Shown here piece by piece: positions 33,733 through 45,565 of a DNA stretch of 64,000 nucleotides (positions are counted from its first letter, which is position 1; every line of letters begins with the position of its first letter). The translations under genes were made by a program, and so were the position numbers. Source of the stretch: Lunularia cruciata (taxonomy: Eukaryota > Streptophyta > Marchantiopsida > Lunulariales > Lunulariaceae). The stretch covers positions 7,750,001 through 7,814,000 of the forward strand of contig OX419760.1 in the NCBI GenBank assembly GCA_948567375.1, written 5' to 3'. The notes under the pieces were generated by a model, which saw only the letters and a program-made list of their open reading frames with translations, did no database searches and had not been told where the DNA came from.

Positions 33733-36000
33733 GATGGGCTATTGGATTGGTATGTGGTGGTGTTCTTGGATGATATTTTAATCTATAACAAGACAGAGGT
33801 AAAACAAGAATCATATACAAGAAGTCCCAATACAACTATGCCAATGGAAATTTTATTGCAAGAAGTCAAAGTGTACCTTTTGGTAGAAGGAAGTAACCTT
33901 TTTGGGTCATAAAGTCTCATTAGAAGGGATCAAGATGAAAAAAAGAGAAAATCAAGGCCATTACCAATTGGCCTACTCCAAAGATATCACAAAAGTGTAA
34001 GCATTTAATGGAAGTTATTACCAACAATTCATTCACTATCTTGCTCATGTGACCACACTATAAATTGATCTCTTAGGGAAGATCTCAAGCTTTCAATAGA
34101 CAACCAAGCACAAAAAACCATTTAAGAAATTGAATCATATGGTGTCTTCATGACCTATCTTCCAACGCTATGATCCTCAATTACTTTGTGTGATTGATTT
34201 TACTGCTTCTCTTTGCCATTGGAGTTGTGTTATAGTAGGGATTTCTAGATGGATTACATCCCATTGCTTTTGTGTCTTGCCAACTAAAAATTGTAGAAAA
34301 TAATTACTATGCTTGTCATTGAGAAGAATTAAAAATGGTATATGCCACAAAGGTATGGAGACATTATCTCTTGGAAAATAAGTGATCATGCAAACCAATC
34401 ACAAACCTTTGTTCCAAACCTTACATTTGGAGCACATGAAGAATCAACATTTTTGGGAGAACAACTACAATTTTTTGACATCAAGCTTGAGTACAAAACT
34501 AGTAGATTCCATATCATTCCCAATGCTCTATCATTATGTCCTAATTTGAAGCTTCTTCTTGAATCTCTCATGATAGTAGCAATCATTATGGTGTCAATCA
34601 ACTTAAAGGTACACATGGTATTCAAGATTGCTTTACAACATGATTCCTTCTTTCAACAAGTGCAAAGTTGTCTTGTATTGCATGACAAGGAGCATTGCAC
34701 TTTTGCCTTCAAGAAGAGCCTTCTATTTTATGTGAATCAGATCTATGCTCTAACTATGGGTGACCTTTAGCTTATGCAACTTCAAGAAGCCCATGACTTA
34801 CCAATTATTGGTCATTTAGGTATGTATAAAACCTTCAGTACCCTCCAACATCAATGGTGGTAGCCAAACATGGCACAAGAAATTTGAGAATTTGTTTAAT
34901 CTGATGAGAGTTGCCACCTCAATAAATTCAGCAACCAAAAATCAGGTGCATTACTTTGACCACTTCCCATCCCACTACATGATGAGAACATGTAAGATCT
35001 TGACCTCATTATATCCTTACTCAAAACAGATTAGGATCATATTGTTATTGTGATATTTGCTAACAAACTTAGCCAATAGATTCATTTAACACCCATTGAG
35101 GATACCATGGACGCCCTTATGCTAACAAACATTTAATTTGACATTGTCTTCAAGCATCATTGGATGCCAAGGTTCTCATCTTTGACCATGATCCTTGATT
35201 CATTGGTAATTTTGGCAAGCACTCTTTAGGCTACTCAACACCAAGCTTGCTTTATTTATGGCCTATCATCCTCAAATTAATGGGAAAAGTGAACATGTAA
35301 ATCACACCTTGGAAGATATATATCATACCTTTGTCGATGTTCACTATACTAACTAGGATGCTTGTCTAGCGGCTGTTGGGTTTACTTACAATAACTCCAA
35401 GCAAGCCAACATTGGATTCTCTCCGTTAATTTTGGCCAAATCCCACTTGTTCAAGATATCCTTCTTGCTCCCTTGCCATCTCACATTCCTCATATTTCCA
35501 TCTTCTTGTCCATAATATCTCACTCCTTACAACAAGCCAAATCTCATCTCCTTATTGGCAAAATTGGCAAAAGTAATACACAGATCAACATCATCATGAT
35601 CTCCCCTTTCAACTAAGTAATAATGTCATGCTTTTTTTAGTAATATTCCTCTATTACTTGATACCCAAGTCTATAAACTTACTCCTAATTAGATAGGTCA
35701 ATTTGATGTCATCCAAATCATTTCTCCTATTTTTTATCAACTTGCCTTGCCTAGTCATATGTGAATCCACCCTATCTTGTATGTTCCAAAGTTGAAAACC
35801 ATTATTTCTAATCCATCTCTCTTTTATACTTGTATCCAACCCTTTCCTCCTCCTATCCTTGCATGTAGTAACATTTAACATAGCCATCCACAACATATTG
35901 AGTACAAAGTCCTTTGGAAAGGGTATCCCCTTCATGATGCCATATGGAAGTCTCTTTCTCCACAATGTACAAATGGCCATCTAAGAGTTTGAAGATTCCA
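33733..36000 (+). pseudogene. A2 RT, RNase H, integrase and chromodomain, second part
   Basis: Starts with the RT catalytic box intact (VVVFLDDILIYN near 33745). RNase H continues near 34050-34560 (LEYKTSRFHIIPNALS marks its end). The integrase runs from about 34780 (HDLPIIGHLGMYKT) to 35600 and ends with the family tail. A chromodomain-like region is at about 35840-35990. All parts are strongly decayed. Confidence 0.72.
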
Positions 36001-36038
36001 TACCAACAAAGACATCACCAACTAGTGGTGAGGGAATA

Positions 36039-37047
36039 TATAACAATATGGAGTTAATAGGCAAGTTAGTAAAGGCTAACAAGTTAGAAAATAGACCAAA
36101 TTAGCCAAGAAGTCTAAGAATGTTATAGCAATATCTAAGACTTCTTAGTATCTTCCAAGTATTGAGTAACGTGTATGCTCATAAGAAGAAGCTTCTTGGC
36201 TAACTGTAATACCATTAGCTAGATATGTTATCTAGAGGTGAAATTGGCTTGGTAATATCTTAAGTGATATTATATATGATTGTCTTAGTAGATCAGATAG
36301 AGATATCACCAAAAGAGTACTTCCATTAATAAGGCAAATGCCAAAAATACCTTGAAAACTTTAGAGTCAATTTGGAAGGCCTAAACGGATGAATAAGGCC
36401 TTGAAAAAAGAAAAATTCTTCCTTTTAAAGGAAAAACGTTACCTTCTTCTCCTTCATCTTTCTCACTAAGAGCTTTCCAATGATAACTCACCCATGCTAT
36501 ACTAAGCTTCCTATAAGAAAATTCCTTAAAGATTTCCTTGTTTGACCAACCAAATAGAACAAGGAGTGACATGTCATCAATCCTTACAACTAATCTAAGG
36601 GTGAAGCTCACTTATGTATCACTAGTCCATATATTTGATCCAAAAGTGTAGCTTCTTTTGAGTGGATCCTCTTTGTTATATAATAAAGACAAGATACTAC
36701 TTTGGGGCATTGGAGTATTTAGTGATGAAGTCTTGTGTTTCTCTTTTGTTTCTTCTTTTCTGTTTCTCTAGTGGTTTCTCTTGGCTTTAAAGCATTACAC
36801 TAGCTTAACTTGCATGGCAAGTAGGTGGATCCTAGGAGAAAGCTTCTTAATTGGCTTAGCTTACATTCCAAGACGGTTGAATCTAGTAGGAAGCTTCCTT
36901 GAGAACTTCCCAAGAGCCTTATATATTTTCTATAAATACCAAAGCCAAAGCTCATGCTAGGCATTTGGGGTTTCACTCATTTGAGAGTTCCAATGTGATC
37001 TTCCACTTTAGTCTTCCATTCTCCTATTTCTCTCCTTGGTCTTTCAA
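36039..37047 (+). repeat. A2 3' LTR, split by a solo B LTR
   Basis: The two parts 36039-36204 and 36800-37047 join to an A LTR of about 414 bp. The end is degraded (CTTTCAA instead of CTTTTACA). It keeps a TTCTATAAATACC box. Confidence 0.83.
36205..36799 (+). mobile_element. Solo B LTR inside the A2 3' LTR
   Basis: 595 bp, TGTAATACCATTAGCTAG to AGCATTACA, flanked by CTAAC (36200-36204) and CTAGC (36800-36804). There is no internal region, so it results from LTR-LTR recombination. Confidence 0.9.
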
Positions 37048-37290
37048 ACCATTTTCCTTAAGGTGATCTTGGTAGGTAGTATGGCAATCAATCAAGGCCT
37101 TGTCATACAAGACTTGAAACTATACCAAGAACTTTTTAACTTGATCAGTCAAGACCTCAATTGGTGCACCAAATGACCAAGAACCCAATTCAAGAACAAG
37201 TAATTTGTACCTTCACTAGACTAGTCAAGAAGTGCCACAAACTCAATCCACTTGGAGAAGTGTTTCATTATAATCAAGATGTAACATAAC
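37048..37290 (-). pseudogene. D integrase, catalytic core part
   Basis: Minus-strand reading gives IIMKHFSKWIEFVALLD, then (other frame) APIEVLTDQVKKFL, DKALIDCHTTYQDHLKENG. This is a gypsy integrase core with the second catalytic aspartate (LTDQ) visible. It connects in protein order to 12915-13732 across A2 and follows the RNase H at 44009-44446 across A4. Confidence 0.68.
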
Positions 37291-37342
37291 CTTCTATTAA
37301 CTCGTCTACACATCTTAATGAGTAGACGAGTTAATAGAAGGT
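37289..37342. repeat. Perfect 21-bp inverted repeat at the D/A4 junction
   Basis: Arms 37289-37309 and 37322-37342 are exact reverse complements around a 12-nt loop. The right arm is the start of the A4 LTR (its first about 15 bp are missing). The left arm is an inverted copy of it attached to D. Confidence 0.9.
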
Positions 37343-37723
37343 AATGAGTTAGCAAATAGGCCAAATTAGCTAGGATTCTAAAAATATTCTTGAAGCATCT
37401 AGGAAAATTCTTGGTACTTTCCCAATATTGGGTAATTTGTATGCCAAGTAGGTGACTTCTATGCAGAAGCTTCTTGGCTAGCTTAGCTTGCACGCCAAGT
37501 AAATGACTTTTAGAGAGAAGCTTCTTAGGGAGTTTTCTGACTAGCTTAGCTTGCACTCTAAAAAGATGACTTTTTGGAAGCTTCCCAACAGCTTTGTATA
37601 TTCACTATACATACCAAACTCCAAGCTCGTTCTAGGCATTTGGAGTTTCATTCATTCAAAAGTCCTAATGTGATCTTCCACTCTAGTTTTCCATTCTCCT
37701 ATTTTTGTCCTTGGTCTTTTACA
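37318..37723 (+). repeat. A4 5' LTR and primer site
   Basis: A-family LTR lacking its first bases, ending TTTTACA. It has three GAAGCTTC palindromes. Primer site TGGTATCAAATT follows at 37726. Confidence 0.83.
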
Positions 37724-37749
37724 TTGGTATCAAATTATGAATGGGGTGG

Positions 37750-39078
37750 ATTAAATTTATGGACCACCAAATCCATTTCTCCTTTTTTTCTATGTACTAT
37801 CTAAGCATCATTTCACATTTTGGGTAATTTTTTTTAATGTCATCACTTTTTATGTTTAACAATTGATACTTCAGATTGTAACTCATGGAGAGCGATGGAT
37901 CTATTTACTTAGATAAATGTAGGTTGTTTGAGAAAGTAATAGCCATGTCAGCAATACCTAAATTTATCATTGTTATGCAAGAATAAATCAAGCACTTTGG
38001 TCAATTGTTGAAAGAGAGAGATTATCAAAGACATGATCAATTAGAGAGAGCACCATTTTGAAAACAAGAATAGAAAATCCAATTTTTTAACGCCCAAGGT
38101 ATTTGAAGGTAAAAATCTCCTAGGTGCAATAAAGAATTTTGTGTTTGATTACAAATATTATTTTGAAGCTACAAATCTTCAAGATGAACAAAGGAAGATT
38201 CTCTTGGCTTGAAGCCAACTGGATGGAGTGGCAAAATTATATTTACAATTTTGAGTGGAACAAGCTCAATGGCAATTTTTTATGCCAATCTTAACATGAG
38301 AAGAATTCAAGAGTATAATAATTGGGAGATTCTAAGCTATAAATGTTGCACAAGATAGATTGATAGAATTGAACCAGATTGGTTTTATAAGGAGTTACAT
38401 CACTCAATTCTAGAACACCTTAATGTAAATTCAAGAGATACTAGAAGGTGAAGCTTTGGATCAATTTTGTAGGGGCCTGAAGTCACATACCAAATTGAAA
38501 GTGACCATGAAGGAGTCCAAACACTTGGAGGAAGCCATGCAATTGGCTGAGTGCTTTGATTCTTTAGTTGTCACAACTTGATCTTGACCTTGACCTTCAT
38601 AGAATCTACCAACACACTACATAAGAGTGGAGGAGCTAGCACTAGTGGAGATTGATGTTGTCCAACAACAACAACTTGGCACTAAAAACAAGGAGAAATT
38701 ATGGTAAGATGGTGGTTGCTTTTATTATCACCAAATTGGACATTCCATTGTTGAATGTTCATTCAAGAATAGACAATCTCAACAAATTGCCCAAATAGAG
38801 TTTGTGGAGCATGATGATCAAGGGAACAAAGAATCCCAATAGGAGATATTGTAGCTTTCTATTGGAAACCTAATTATTTCTAATAAGATTAAAGGCTTGA
38901 CGATGCAAAATGGACTTTATTTACAAGGTATGATATCTAGTTGTGATTGTAGGATTTTTGTTGATTCTGAGAATTGCATACCCATGCAATTAGCTAAGGA
39001 ATTATGAATTCCTATCAAAAAAGTATTTGGAACTATATTGATGATGGTGGATGGTAGAAGAGATCTATATTGTATACC
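37750..39078 (+). pseudogene. A4 gag and start of protease
   Basis: The capsid region has FDYKYYFEATNLQDEQRKILLA near 38150 and an EGEALDQF segment near 38445. The region corresponding to the A3 zinc knuckle lies near 38710-38760 and also reads tyrosine at the second cysteine. The linker before the protease continues to the solo LTR at 39079. Frequent stops. Confidence 0.7.
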
Positions 39079-39814
39079 TATAATACTCTAAGGACAAGAG
39101 AAAAGAGAAAACACAGATTTCACACTCAATCATCAGATGCCCCAAAGGAGCATCTTTTCTTTATTATATAAACCAAGAGGATCTCCTCCAAGGAAGCTCT
39201 ACCATAGGATTAGGAACACAGATAGGTGACATGTCAGCAAGCTCCACCCTTGGATTATTTACTTGGGTGGGTGACATGTTGGTCCTGGTCCTATCTGGTT
39301 GGTCAAACAAGTTTTTGATCGGAAGGAATCTTTTAGGGAGTCTTCCTGTAGGAATCTCAAAATCACATTGGTGAGATGCATTTGGAAAGCTCTTGACGAG
39401 ACAAACCAAGGGGGTTGAAGGCCAACCTGTCCTCCATTGGGAAGAATGTACACATTTTTGAGGCCTAATTCATCCGTTTAGGCCTCCAAAATTGCCTTCA
39501 AAGATTTTAGGCATATTTTGGTTCCTACTCTATTAGTAGAAGTCTACTTTTGGTGCTACCTCTTTTTGATCTGTTTAGTCCATCATGTGAAACATACTTC
39601 CAGATGTTACCAAACTAATTCTCACCTTTAAATCATATGTCTAGCTATTGGTTCTAAGGTTTTCAAGTCTATTTTGGTTTCTGCCCTATTAGTAGAAGTT
39701 CTCTTTTGGTGATACTTCTATCTGATCTGTTTAGACCATCATGTATAACATCATTCCAAATGTTACCAAACCAAATTTCACATCTAGATCATATGGCTAG
39801 CTCTCGATATTACA
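39079..39814 (-). mobile_element. Solo C LTR inside the A4 protease
   Basis: 736 bp in reverse orientation, TATAATACTCTAAGG to CGATATTACA on the plus strand, flanked by identical ATACC (39074-39078 and 39815-39819). Confidence 0.92.
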
Positions 39815-40614
39815 ATACCTTACGTCTTGTTACATTCAAGATTGGGAAGAAGTATTTGGAGTGTATGAGGTTTGTAGTAGTGCCTCTACCCCATGATGAC
39901 ATTCTAGACTTACCTTGGCTTGAATGCCATCAAGTTCAAATGATTAGATCCAATGATAAATTCAAGTACAATACCAAGGTAACAATTACCTATTAGGTTA
40001 TTTGGCCCCTTTAAGTAAAACATCTAAGAATAATTAGTCCCAAGATGAAAATTTTATCAATAAAGTAGCCAAAGAGCAAGCTTTAGGAGAAAATATTTTT
40101 ATGGTGTAGATCAAGTTGATTGTGCACAAAGAATCTGATGAGGGCCAAAATCCCATTAAAAAATGCTTGATCAAATAGTTCAAGAGTTTATAGATGTGTT
40201 TTTGGATGATTTGCCAAAAGGGTTACCCTCTAATCATGGTATGCCTTGTAAGCTCAAGTTATTGCCAAGAAGTACTCCAACAAGTAGATCAATCTATCAA
40301 ATCTCACCAAAGGAGTTAAAGAGCTTCAAACAACATTGACAAAGGTGTTGGACAAGGATTTTATGGAATACAATACATCTCCTTGGGAAACACCCATACT
40401 ATTTGTACCAAAGAAGGATGGAGGACTTTGCTTGTGTATTGACTACCGTGGTCTCAATAAATAAACTGTGAAGAATATTTATCCTTTGCCTTGAATTGAT
40501 CACTTGATAAATCAATTAAGTGGAGCACAATACTTCTCCAAGTTGGGTCTTTGAAATGACTATTGGCATATTCCATTGATAGATAGTATGCATAAAACAT
40601 CAGCTTTTGCACAA
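39815..40614 (+). pseudogene. A4 protease end and RT, first part
   Basis: Continues with VTFKIGKKYLECMRFVVVPL, then DDILDLPWLECHQV (39830-39950). RT starts near 40255 ([19 protein letters not shown]) and reads [14 protein letters not shown] near 40420, then breaks at AFAQ/CACAA where the solo A LTR lies. Confidence 0.75.
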
Positions 40615-41029
40615 TGTAATAATATGGAGTTTATAGATGATTTAGCCAAGACTTAGGAAGTAGCAAATATACCAATTAGCCAAGAATTATAAGAAAATTC
40701 TAAAAGTATCTAGGAAAATTCCTAGTACCTGCCAAGTATAAAGTAACCTATATGCAAAGTAGGCAATTTCTAGGAGGAATTTTTTAGGGAAGCTTCCTGG
40801 CTAGCTTAGCTTGCATGCCAAGTAGGTGGCTTCTAGAAAGAAGCTTCTCAAGAAGCTTCTTGGTTATCTTAGCCCTCACTTTAAGAAAGTAGCTTTCAAG
40901 AAGCTTCCTAATAGCCTTGTATATTTCCATAAATATCCAAGCCCAAGCTCATGCTAGGCATTCAAGAGTCCCAATGTGATCTTTCACTCTGGTCTTCCAT
41001 TCTCCTATTTCTCTCTTTGATATTTTACA
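40615..41029 (+). mobile_element. Solo A LTR inside the A4 reverse transcriptase
   Basis: 415 bp, TGTAATAATATGGAG to TATTTTACA, flanked by identical CACAA (40610-40614 and 41030-41034). Four GAAGCTTC palindromes. Confidence 0.93.
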
Positions 41030-42748
41030 CACAAGATATGGGCATTTTGAACAAAGAGTTCTACTTTTGAGCTCACTCATGCTCCAATAATCTTCATCGA
41101 TCAGATGCACTGGGTGTTGGATGGGCTGTTGGATTGGTATATGGTGGTGTTCTTGGATGATATTTTAATCTATAATAGACAAAAGAAAAACTCATGAATC
41201 ATATACAAGAATTCATAAGACAACTAGGTTGATAGAAGTTTTACTACAAGACATCAATGTGTACCTTTTGGCAAAAAGAAGTTACCTTCTTGGGTCACAA
41301 GGTCTTATTGGAGGAGATCAAGATAGAACAGGAGAAAATCAGGGCTATTGTTGATTGGCTTACTCCAAAGGATGCCATAAAGGGCAAGCATTTTAATAGG
41401 CTGGCAAGTTTTTTCCAAATGGCTCATCTACTAGTATGCTCTTGTGATCACACCATTGAACAATCCCTTTAGAAAGACCTCAAGATTTCAATGGAAATCA
41501 AGCACAAAGAAGCATTCAAGAAATTGAAGCATATGGCATCTTCATGACTTATCCTTCAACCATATGATTCTCAACTACTTTGTATGGTTAATTTTGATAC
41601 TTCTAACTTTGCCATTGGAGTTGTGTTGCAAGAAGAATTTCCAGATGGGTTACATCTCATTGCCTTTGTGTCTTTTCAACTAAAAACCATAGAAAGAAAT
41701 TACTTTGCTCAAGATCAAGAACAACTAGCAATAGTATATGCCACAAAGTTATGGAGACATTATCTCTTGGGAAAATAAGTGATCATGCAAATTGATCACA
41801 AATCTTTATTGTAGACATTATACTTGTAGCACAGAAAGAGTCAACATCATCAATAAGAGGAACAATTACAATTATTTGACATCAAGCTTGAGTACAAGCT
41901 AGGCAAGATCCATGTCATTCATGATGCCCTATCATGACAACCTGATTTTAAGACTCATTATGAATCTCTCATCTTGGTAACAATCATGACAATGTCAATC
42001 AACTTGAGCGTCCAAATTGAGTTTAGAACCAATTCATATCAAGACCTCTTCTTTTTAGTTGGTATAAGGTTGTTTTGCATCACATGACAAGGAATACAAT
42101 ACCTTTTCATTCAAAGATGGACTTCTATATTGCATGAACCACATCTATGTTCTAGCTATGGGTGATCTATGCTTGGTGCAACTTCAAGAGGTGCATGACT
42201 TACCAATTGTGGGATACATGGGGGTAGACAAGACCTTGAGTACTCTATAACAACAATGGTGGTGGCCAAACATGGTAAGTGAAGTTTAAGACTTGGTATG
42301 ATCTTGTGAGAGATGCCAATGCAACAAAGCTAGCAACCAAAAATTGCATGGACTACTCCAACCACTTTCCATCACAACTACACAATGGGAATGTGTAAGT
42401 CTTGATCTTATCATATCCTTACCCAAAATGGATAAAGATCATACCGCCCGCCATTGTGGTATTTGTTGATAAACTTAGCAAGTACATTTATTTGATACCT
42501 ACTGTGGATACCATGGATGCTTCCAAGCTAACCAAGATTTAATTTGACATTTTCTTCAAGCACCATGGGATGCCAAGGATTCTCATCTTTGACAATGATC
42601 TTTGATTCACTAGTAAATTTTGGCAAGCACTCTTCAAGCTACTTGGCACCAAACTTGCTTTGTCTACATCATCCTCAAATTGATGGGTAAACTGAACATG
42701 CAAATGACAACTTGGAGGATCTGTTTGTGCCTTTGTCAATGTTCACCA
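41030..42748 (+). pseudogene. A4 RT end, RNase H and integrase, middle part
   Basis: RT resumes GHFEQRV-type sequence and keeps VFLDDILI near 41145. The connection reads WQKEVTFLGHKVLLEEIKIE (41270). RNase H has an open MVNFDTSNFAIGVVLQEEFPDG and QEQLAIVYATKLWRHYLLGK (41584-41778). The integrase starts near 42190 (HDLPIVGYMGVDKTL), has CERCQCNKASNQK (42307) and FVDKLSKYIYL (42460), and breaks at VHH where the 196-bp insert lies. Confidence 0.78.
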
Positions 42749-42944
42749 TGTCAAGGAATACAAGAATTGGACAAACACTCCAAGACCATTCATAACAGAT
42801 CATGAGAGAGCACACATGGAAGATAAGCAAGCATGAATAGAGAGCGAGAGTACTCTCATATATATTGTATATATGTGTATCCTAAACTCTAATACAACTA
42901 TATAGTGAGAACTAAGTAACTATGAGCATGAAGTAGTATCAACA
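42749..42944. mobile_element. 196-bp TG...CA insertion in the A4 integrase
   Basis: Begins TGTCAAGGAATACAAG, ends GTATCAACA, flanked by CACCA (42744-42748) and CATCA (42945-42949). The integrase reads on without it (VHH then TNWHACLA). The TG/CA ends, 5-bp TSD and size suggest a solo LTR of a small copia or TRIM-type element of a family seen nowhere else in the window. Confidence 0.65.
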
Positions 42945-43640
42945 CATCATACCAATTGGCATGCTTGCCTTGCAATTGTTGAGTCTGCATAAAATGATTC
43001 CAAGTTGGCCAGCACTGGATTCTCTCCCTTCTTCCTTAATTTTGACCAAGACCCACTTGTTCCAAATTTTATTCTTGCTCTCTTGCCATCTCATATTCCT
43101 CATACTTCCACCTTCTTGTCCACAAACTCTTTATAGCAAAATCTCATCTCCTCATTATTCAAAATTGGCAAAAGAAATTTATGGATCAATATCATCATCA
43201 TCTCACCTTTCAACTAGGTGATAATGTCATGCTTTCTTCTAGTAACCTACCTCTCCCACTTGATACTCAAGTTTGTAAACTTGCTCCTAATTGGATAGGT
43301 CCATTTTATTTTATAAAAACCACTTCTCTTGTTGCTTATCAACTTGCCTTGCCTAGTCATATGTGAATCCACCCTATCTTTCATATTTCAAATTTGAAAC
43401 CTTTTGTTTCTAATCCATCTTCCTTTTCCACTTGTGTCCAACTCCCTCTTCCTATAATCATGATAAGTATGAAATTGATTGTATCTTTGCACATTGTACC
43501 ATCCAATGTGGCCACCAACAACACACTAAGTTCAAAGTCCTTTAGAAAGAGTATCAATTTCATGATGTCACATGGGTATCTCTTTCTCATCTCCATAATG
43601 TACAAATAGATATCTAGGAGTTTGAAGATTCCATGGTGAT
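42945..43640 (+). pseudogene. A4 integrase C-terminus and chromodomain
   Basis: Integrase end: FQLGDNVMLSSSNLPLPLDT, then LAPNWIGPFYFIKTTSLVAYQL (43205-43350), then FHISNLKPFVSNPSS. Around 43465-43615 a chromodomain-like DKYEIDCIFAH, HTKFKVL and HDVTWVSLSHLHN are readable in shifting frames. Confidence 0.75.
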
Positions 43641-43671
43641 GAGGACATTGCCAATTAGCAATGGGGGAATA

Positions 43672-44008
43672 TGGAATAATATGGAGTTAGCAGATGAGTT
43701 AGTAGAGGCTAATAAGTTAAAAGATGGGCCAAATTAGCTAGGAATTCTAAGAATGTTCTTGAAGCATCTATGAAGCTTCTTGGTACTTTCCAAGTATTAG
43801 ATAATGTGCATGCAAAGTAGAAATTTCTTGGCAGTTTCTTGGTTAGCTTAGTTTGCACACTAAGGAGGTGGTTTCTAGAAGGACACTTTTAAGGAAGCTT
43901 TTGGCTATCTTAGCTTGCATTCTAAATAGATGGCTTTTAGAAAGCTTCCCAAGAGCTTTGTATATTATGTATAAATACCAAAGCCCAAGCTTATGCTAGG
44001 CATTTGAC
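43672..44008 (+). repeat. A4 3' LTR, 3'-truncated
   Basis: Starts TGGAATAATATGGAG after a GGGGGAATA purine run, has a TGTATAAATACC box and breaks off at TAGGCATTTG. Confidence 0.83.
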
Positions 44009-44446
44009 TTGTACCAATATCTCAACCCTTTGGATCTAAGACCCTAAACACTAAACCTCAACAACTCTTGTTGTCTCTTACTAAGAGAGATACCACTATG
44101 CCTTAGCAAATTTACATAAGAAGTCAAATACATGCCAACATGACACCATCTCCTCATCTATCTCACGAGGCCAACATGTTCCAATCTAATCATGTTGACT
44201 TGTACATGGGTTTCTACCCATCTACATCATGGTTCACCACTCTAGGTCTATGAATAATCATGAAATCATACTCTTGTAAAATTGAAGCCCATCATGCAAG
44301 CTTCTTTGAAAGCTTGTCAAACTCCATCAACAACTATAGTGGTTGATGATCAATGATGAGAGGGAAGAGGTTACTAAATATGTAACATAAAAAATGTGCT
44401 ATTGTTTAGCACTCTGTCTTGTATGAAATTTACTTTGTTAATCACA
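44009..44446 (-). pseudogene. D RNase H remnant
   Basis: Minus-strand frame with stops: IDHQPL, stop, LLMEFDKLSKKLA, stop, WASILQEYDFMIIHRPRVVN, DVDG. This is the end of a gypsy RNase H (the IDHQPL, KLARW and LQEYDF pattern), which normally precedes the integrase. RT and everything before it are missing on the high-coordinate side. Confidence 0.7.
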
Positions 44447-44905
44447 ACTCATATAGAAGTCACACATGAACTTTTAGTGCCACAACTAATCAAATTGATG
44501 ATTCTACACTCAATTCTCAACTCAAGAAACTATCATCAATAGGATGTGATTACATAGTCAAGCCACACCCACTCCAGCTAAAAGACTCCAAGTGACACTT
44601 TCTGTCCTCCACCATAGATAGGAGCTTGAAGGTTCAATATATAAAAAAGAGCTCTCTAGAGTTGCACTTTGAAATTATACCCTTTTGGACTTAACTTGGA
44701 ACTCTAATCCTAACGGTGCAATCGATATCCCAATTGACATTCCACTTGATGGTGCAAATAGTTGCTCTAATGGTGTGATCAATACCCCTAACAAAAAATG
44801 TGGCCACCACTAAGTAGTCTTTTGAGCAACTAATAATATAACTACAATTGCAAAGCCTTACACTCCAAACTCCAAGCAAACTAGCTTTAGTGCTACAAAT
44901 GTCAT
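44447..44905 (-). repeat. D LTR (high-coordinate copy)
   Basis: Matches 12255-12735 (e.g. CATATAGAAGTCACACATGAA, then CTTGATGGTGCAAATRG). It lacks about 70 bp at its low-coordinate end, where it is joined directly to RNase H. Confidence 0.6.
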
Positions 44906-45565
44906 GATATGGATGATTGGAGACAAATCCTCTTAGCTCCACATCAACTTGATGTAGCGGAAAAACCATGATGGCAATTTCAAGTAGACCAAATCCAATG
45001 GCAATTTATTGTTCTAATTTCAACATGAGAAGACTTCAAGTGTGCAATCATTGGGTGATTCTAAGCCATGAATGTTGCACAAGTTGCATGAGATTGATTT
45101 GCAAAATTGAGGTAAATCAGTTTGGTGAGAAGTAACATTTCTCAATTTCAAAATACCATGATTTTGGTTGTTGATATAAAAGAAGGTGAAGCTTTGGATC
45201 AATTTGTGAGAGGTTTGAAATTGCACAGCAAATTGGAAGTAACTATACATGAACCCAAGCATATAGAAAAATCCATATAGATGGTTGAGCACTTTGACAC
45301 CAATTTATGACAAATTGTTTTGGCTATCTAGCACCTCATAGTAGGGAACCTAAGAATAGTGAGTCCTAAGATGAGAATTATGTCAATACAATAGTTATAG
45401 AATAAGGTTTGGAGAAAGATATTGTGTTTTTATTGTGTGGATCAAATTTCTTGGGCAAGGGAATTAGAATATGAAGATTAGAAGCTAATTATTGATAATA
45501 AAAAAATTAGGAGTTTACAAATATTATTCTAGATGATCTTCTGAAGGGGCTACTCTTTGATTGAG
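44906..45565 (+). pseudogene. A1 gag second part and pre-RT linker
   Basis: Resumes DDWRQILLAPHQLD and runs through EGEALDQFVRGLKLHSKLEV (45187-45240) to about 45300. A deletion then removes the zinc knuckle and protease, joining gag to the linker before RT (GCACCTCATAGTAGGGAACC, compare 22115 in A3). Ends at TTGAG, the B2 target site. Confidence 0.68.

Larger units (their letters stand above)
13733..37047 (+). mobile_element. A2: chromovirus in the D integrase, interrupted by B1
   Basis: The 5' LTR is 13733-14155 and the 3' LTR starts at 36039 and ends near 37047. Gag, protease and RT run from 14200 to 15997, stop inside RT at the B1 LTR, and resume at 33733 with the continuation of the same RT (GLLDWYVVVFLDDILIYN). 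The 3' LTR is itself split by a solo B LTR. The D integrase is continuous across A2 except for a small frameshift. A TSD cannot be read with confidence. Confidence 0.8.
37318..44008 (+). mobile_element. A4: chromovirus in D, with three solo insertions
   Basis: The 5' LTR is 37318-37723 and the 3' LTR 43672-44008, truncated at its end. The minus-strand D RNase H abuts the right edge and the D integrase the left edge, so A4 lies between two D domains. A4 itself contains a solo C LTR (39079-39814), a solo A LTR (40615-41029) and a 196-bp insertion (42749-42944). Both outer ends are damaged, so no TSD is readable. Confidence 0.78.
12184..44905 (-). mobile_element. D: second gypsy-type element, internally deleted, interrupted by A2 and A4
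   Basis: Related blocks of about 460-550 bp at 12184-12735 and 44447-44905 lie at the two edges of a minus-strand gypsy pol. Reading from high to low coordinates gives RNase H (44446-44009), integrase core (37290-37048) and integrase C-terminus (13732-12915), in normal protein order once A4 and A2 are removed. Gag, protease and reverse transcriptase are absent, so a deletion joins LTR to RNase H. Its pol differs from that of A and B, with HFSKWIEFV in the integrase and LHKDHLGDWDL and LAMGYWFSWQASLA downstream. Insertion into A1 gag is inferred because A1 gag stops at one edge and resumes at the other. No clean TSD is visible. Confidence 0.6.
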
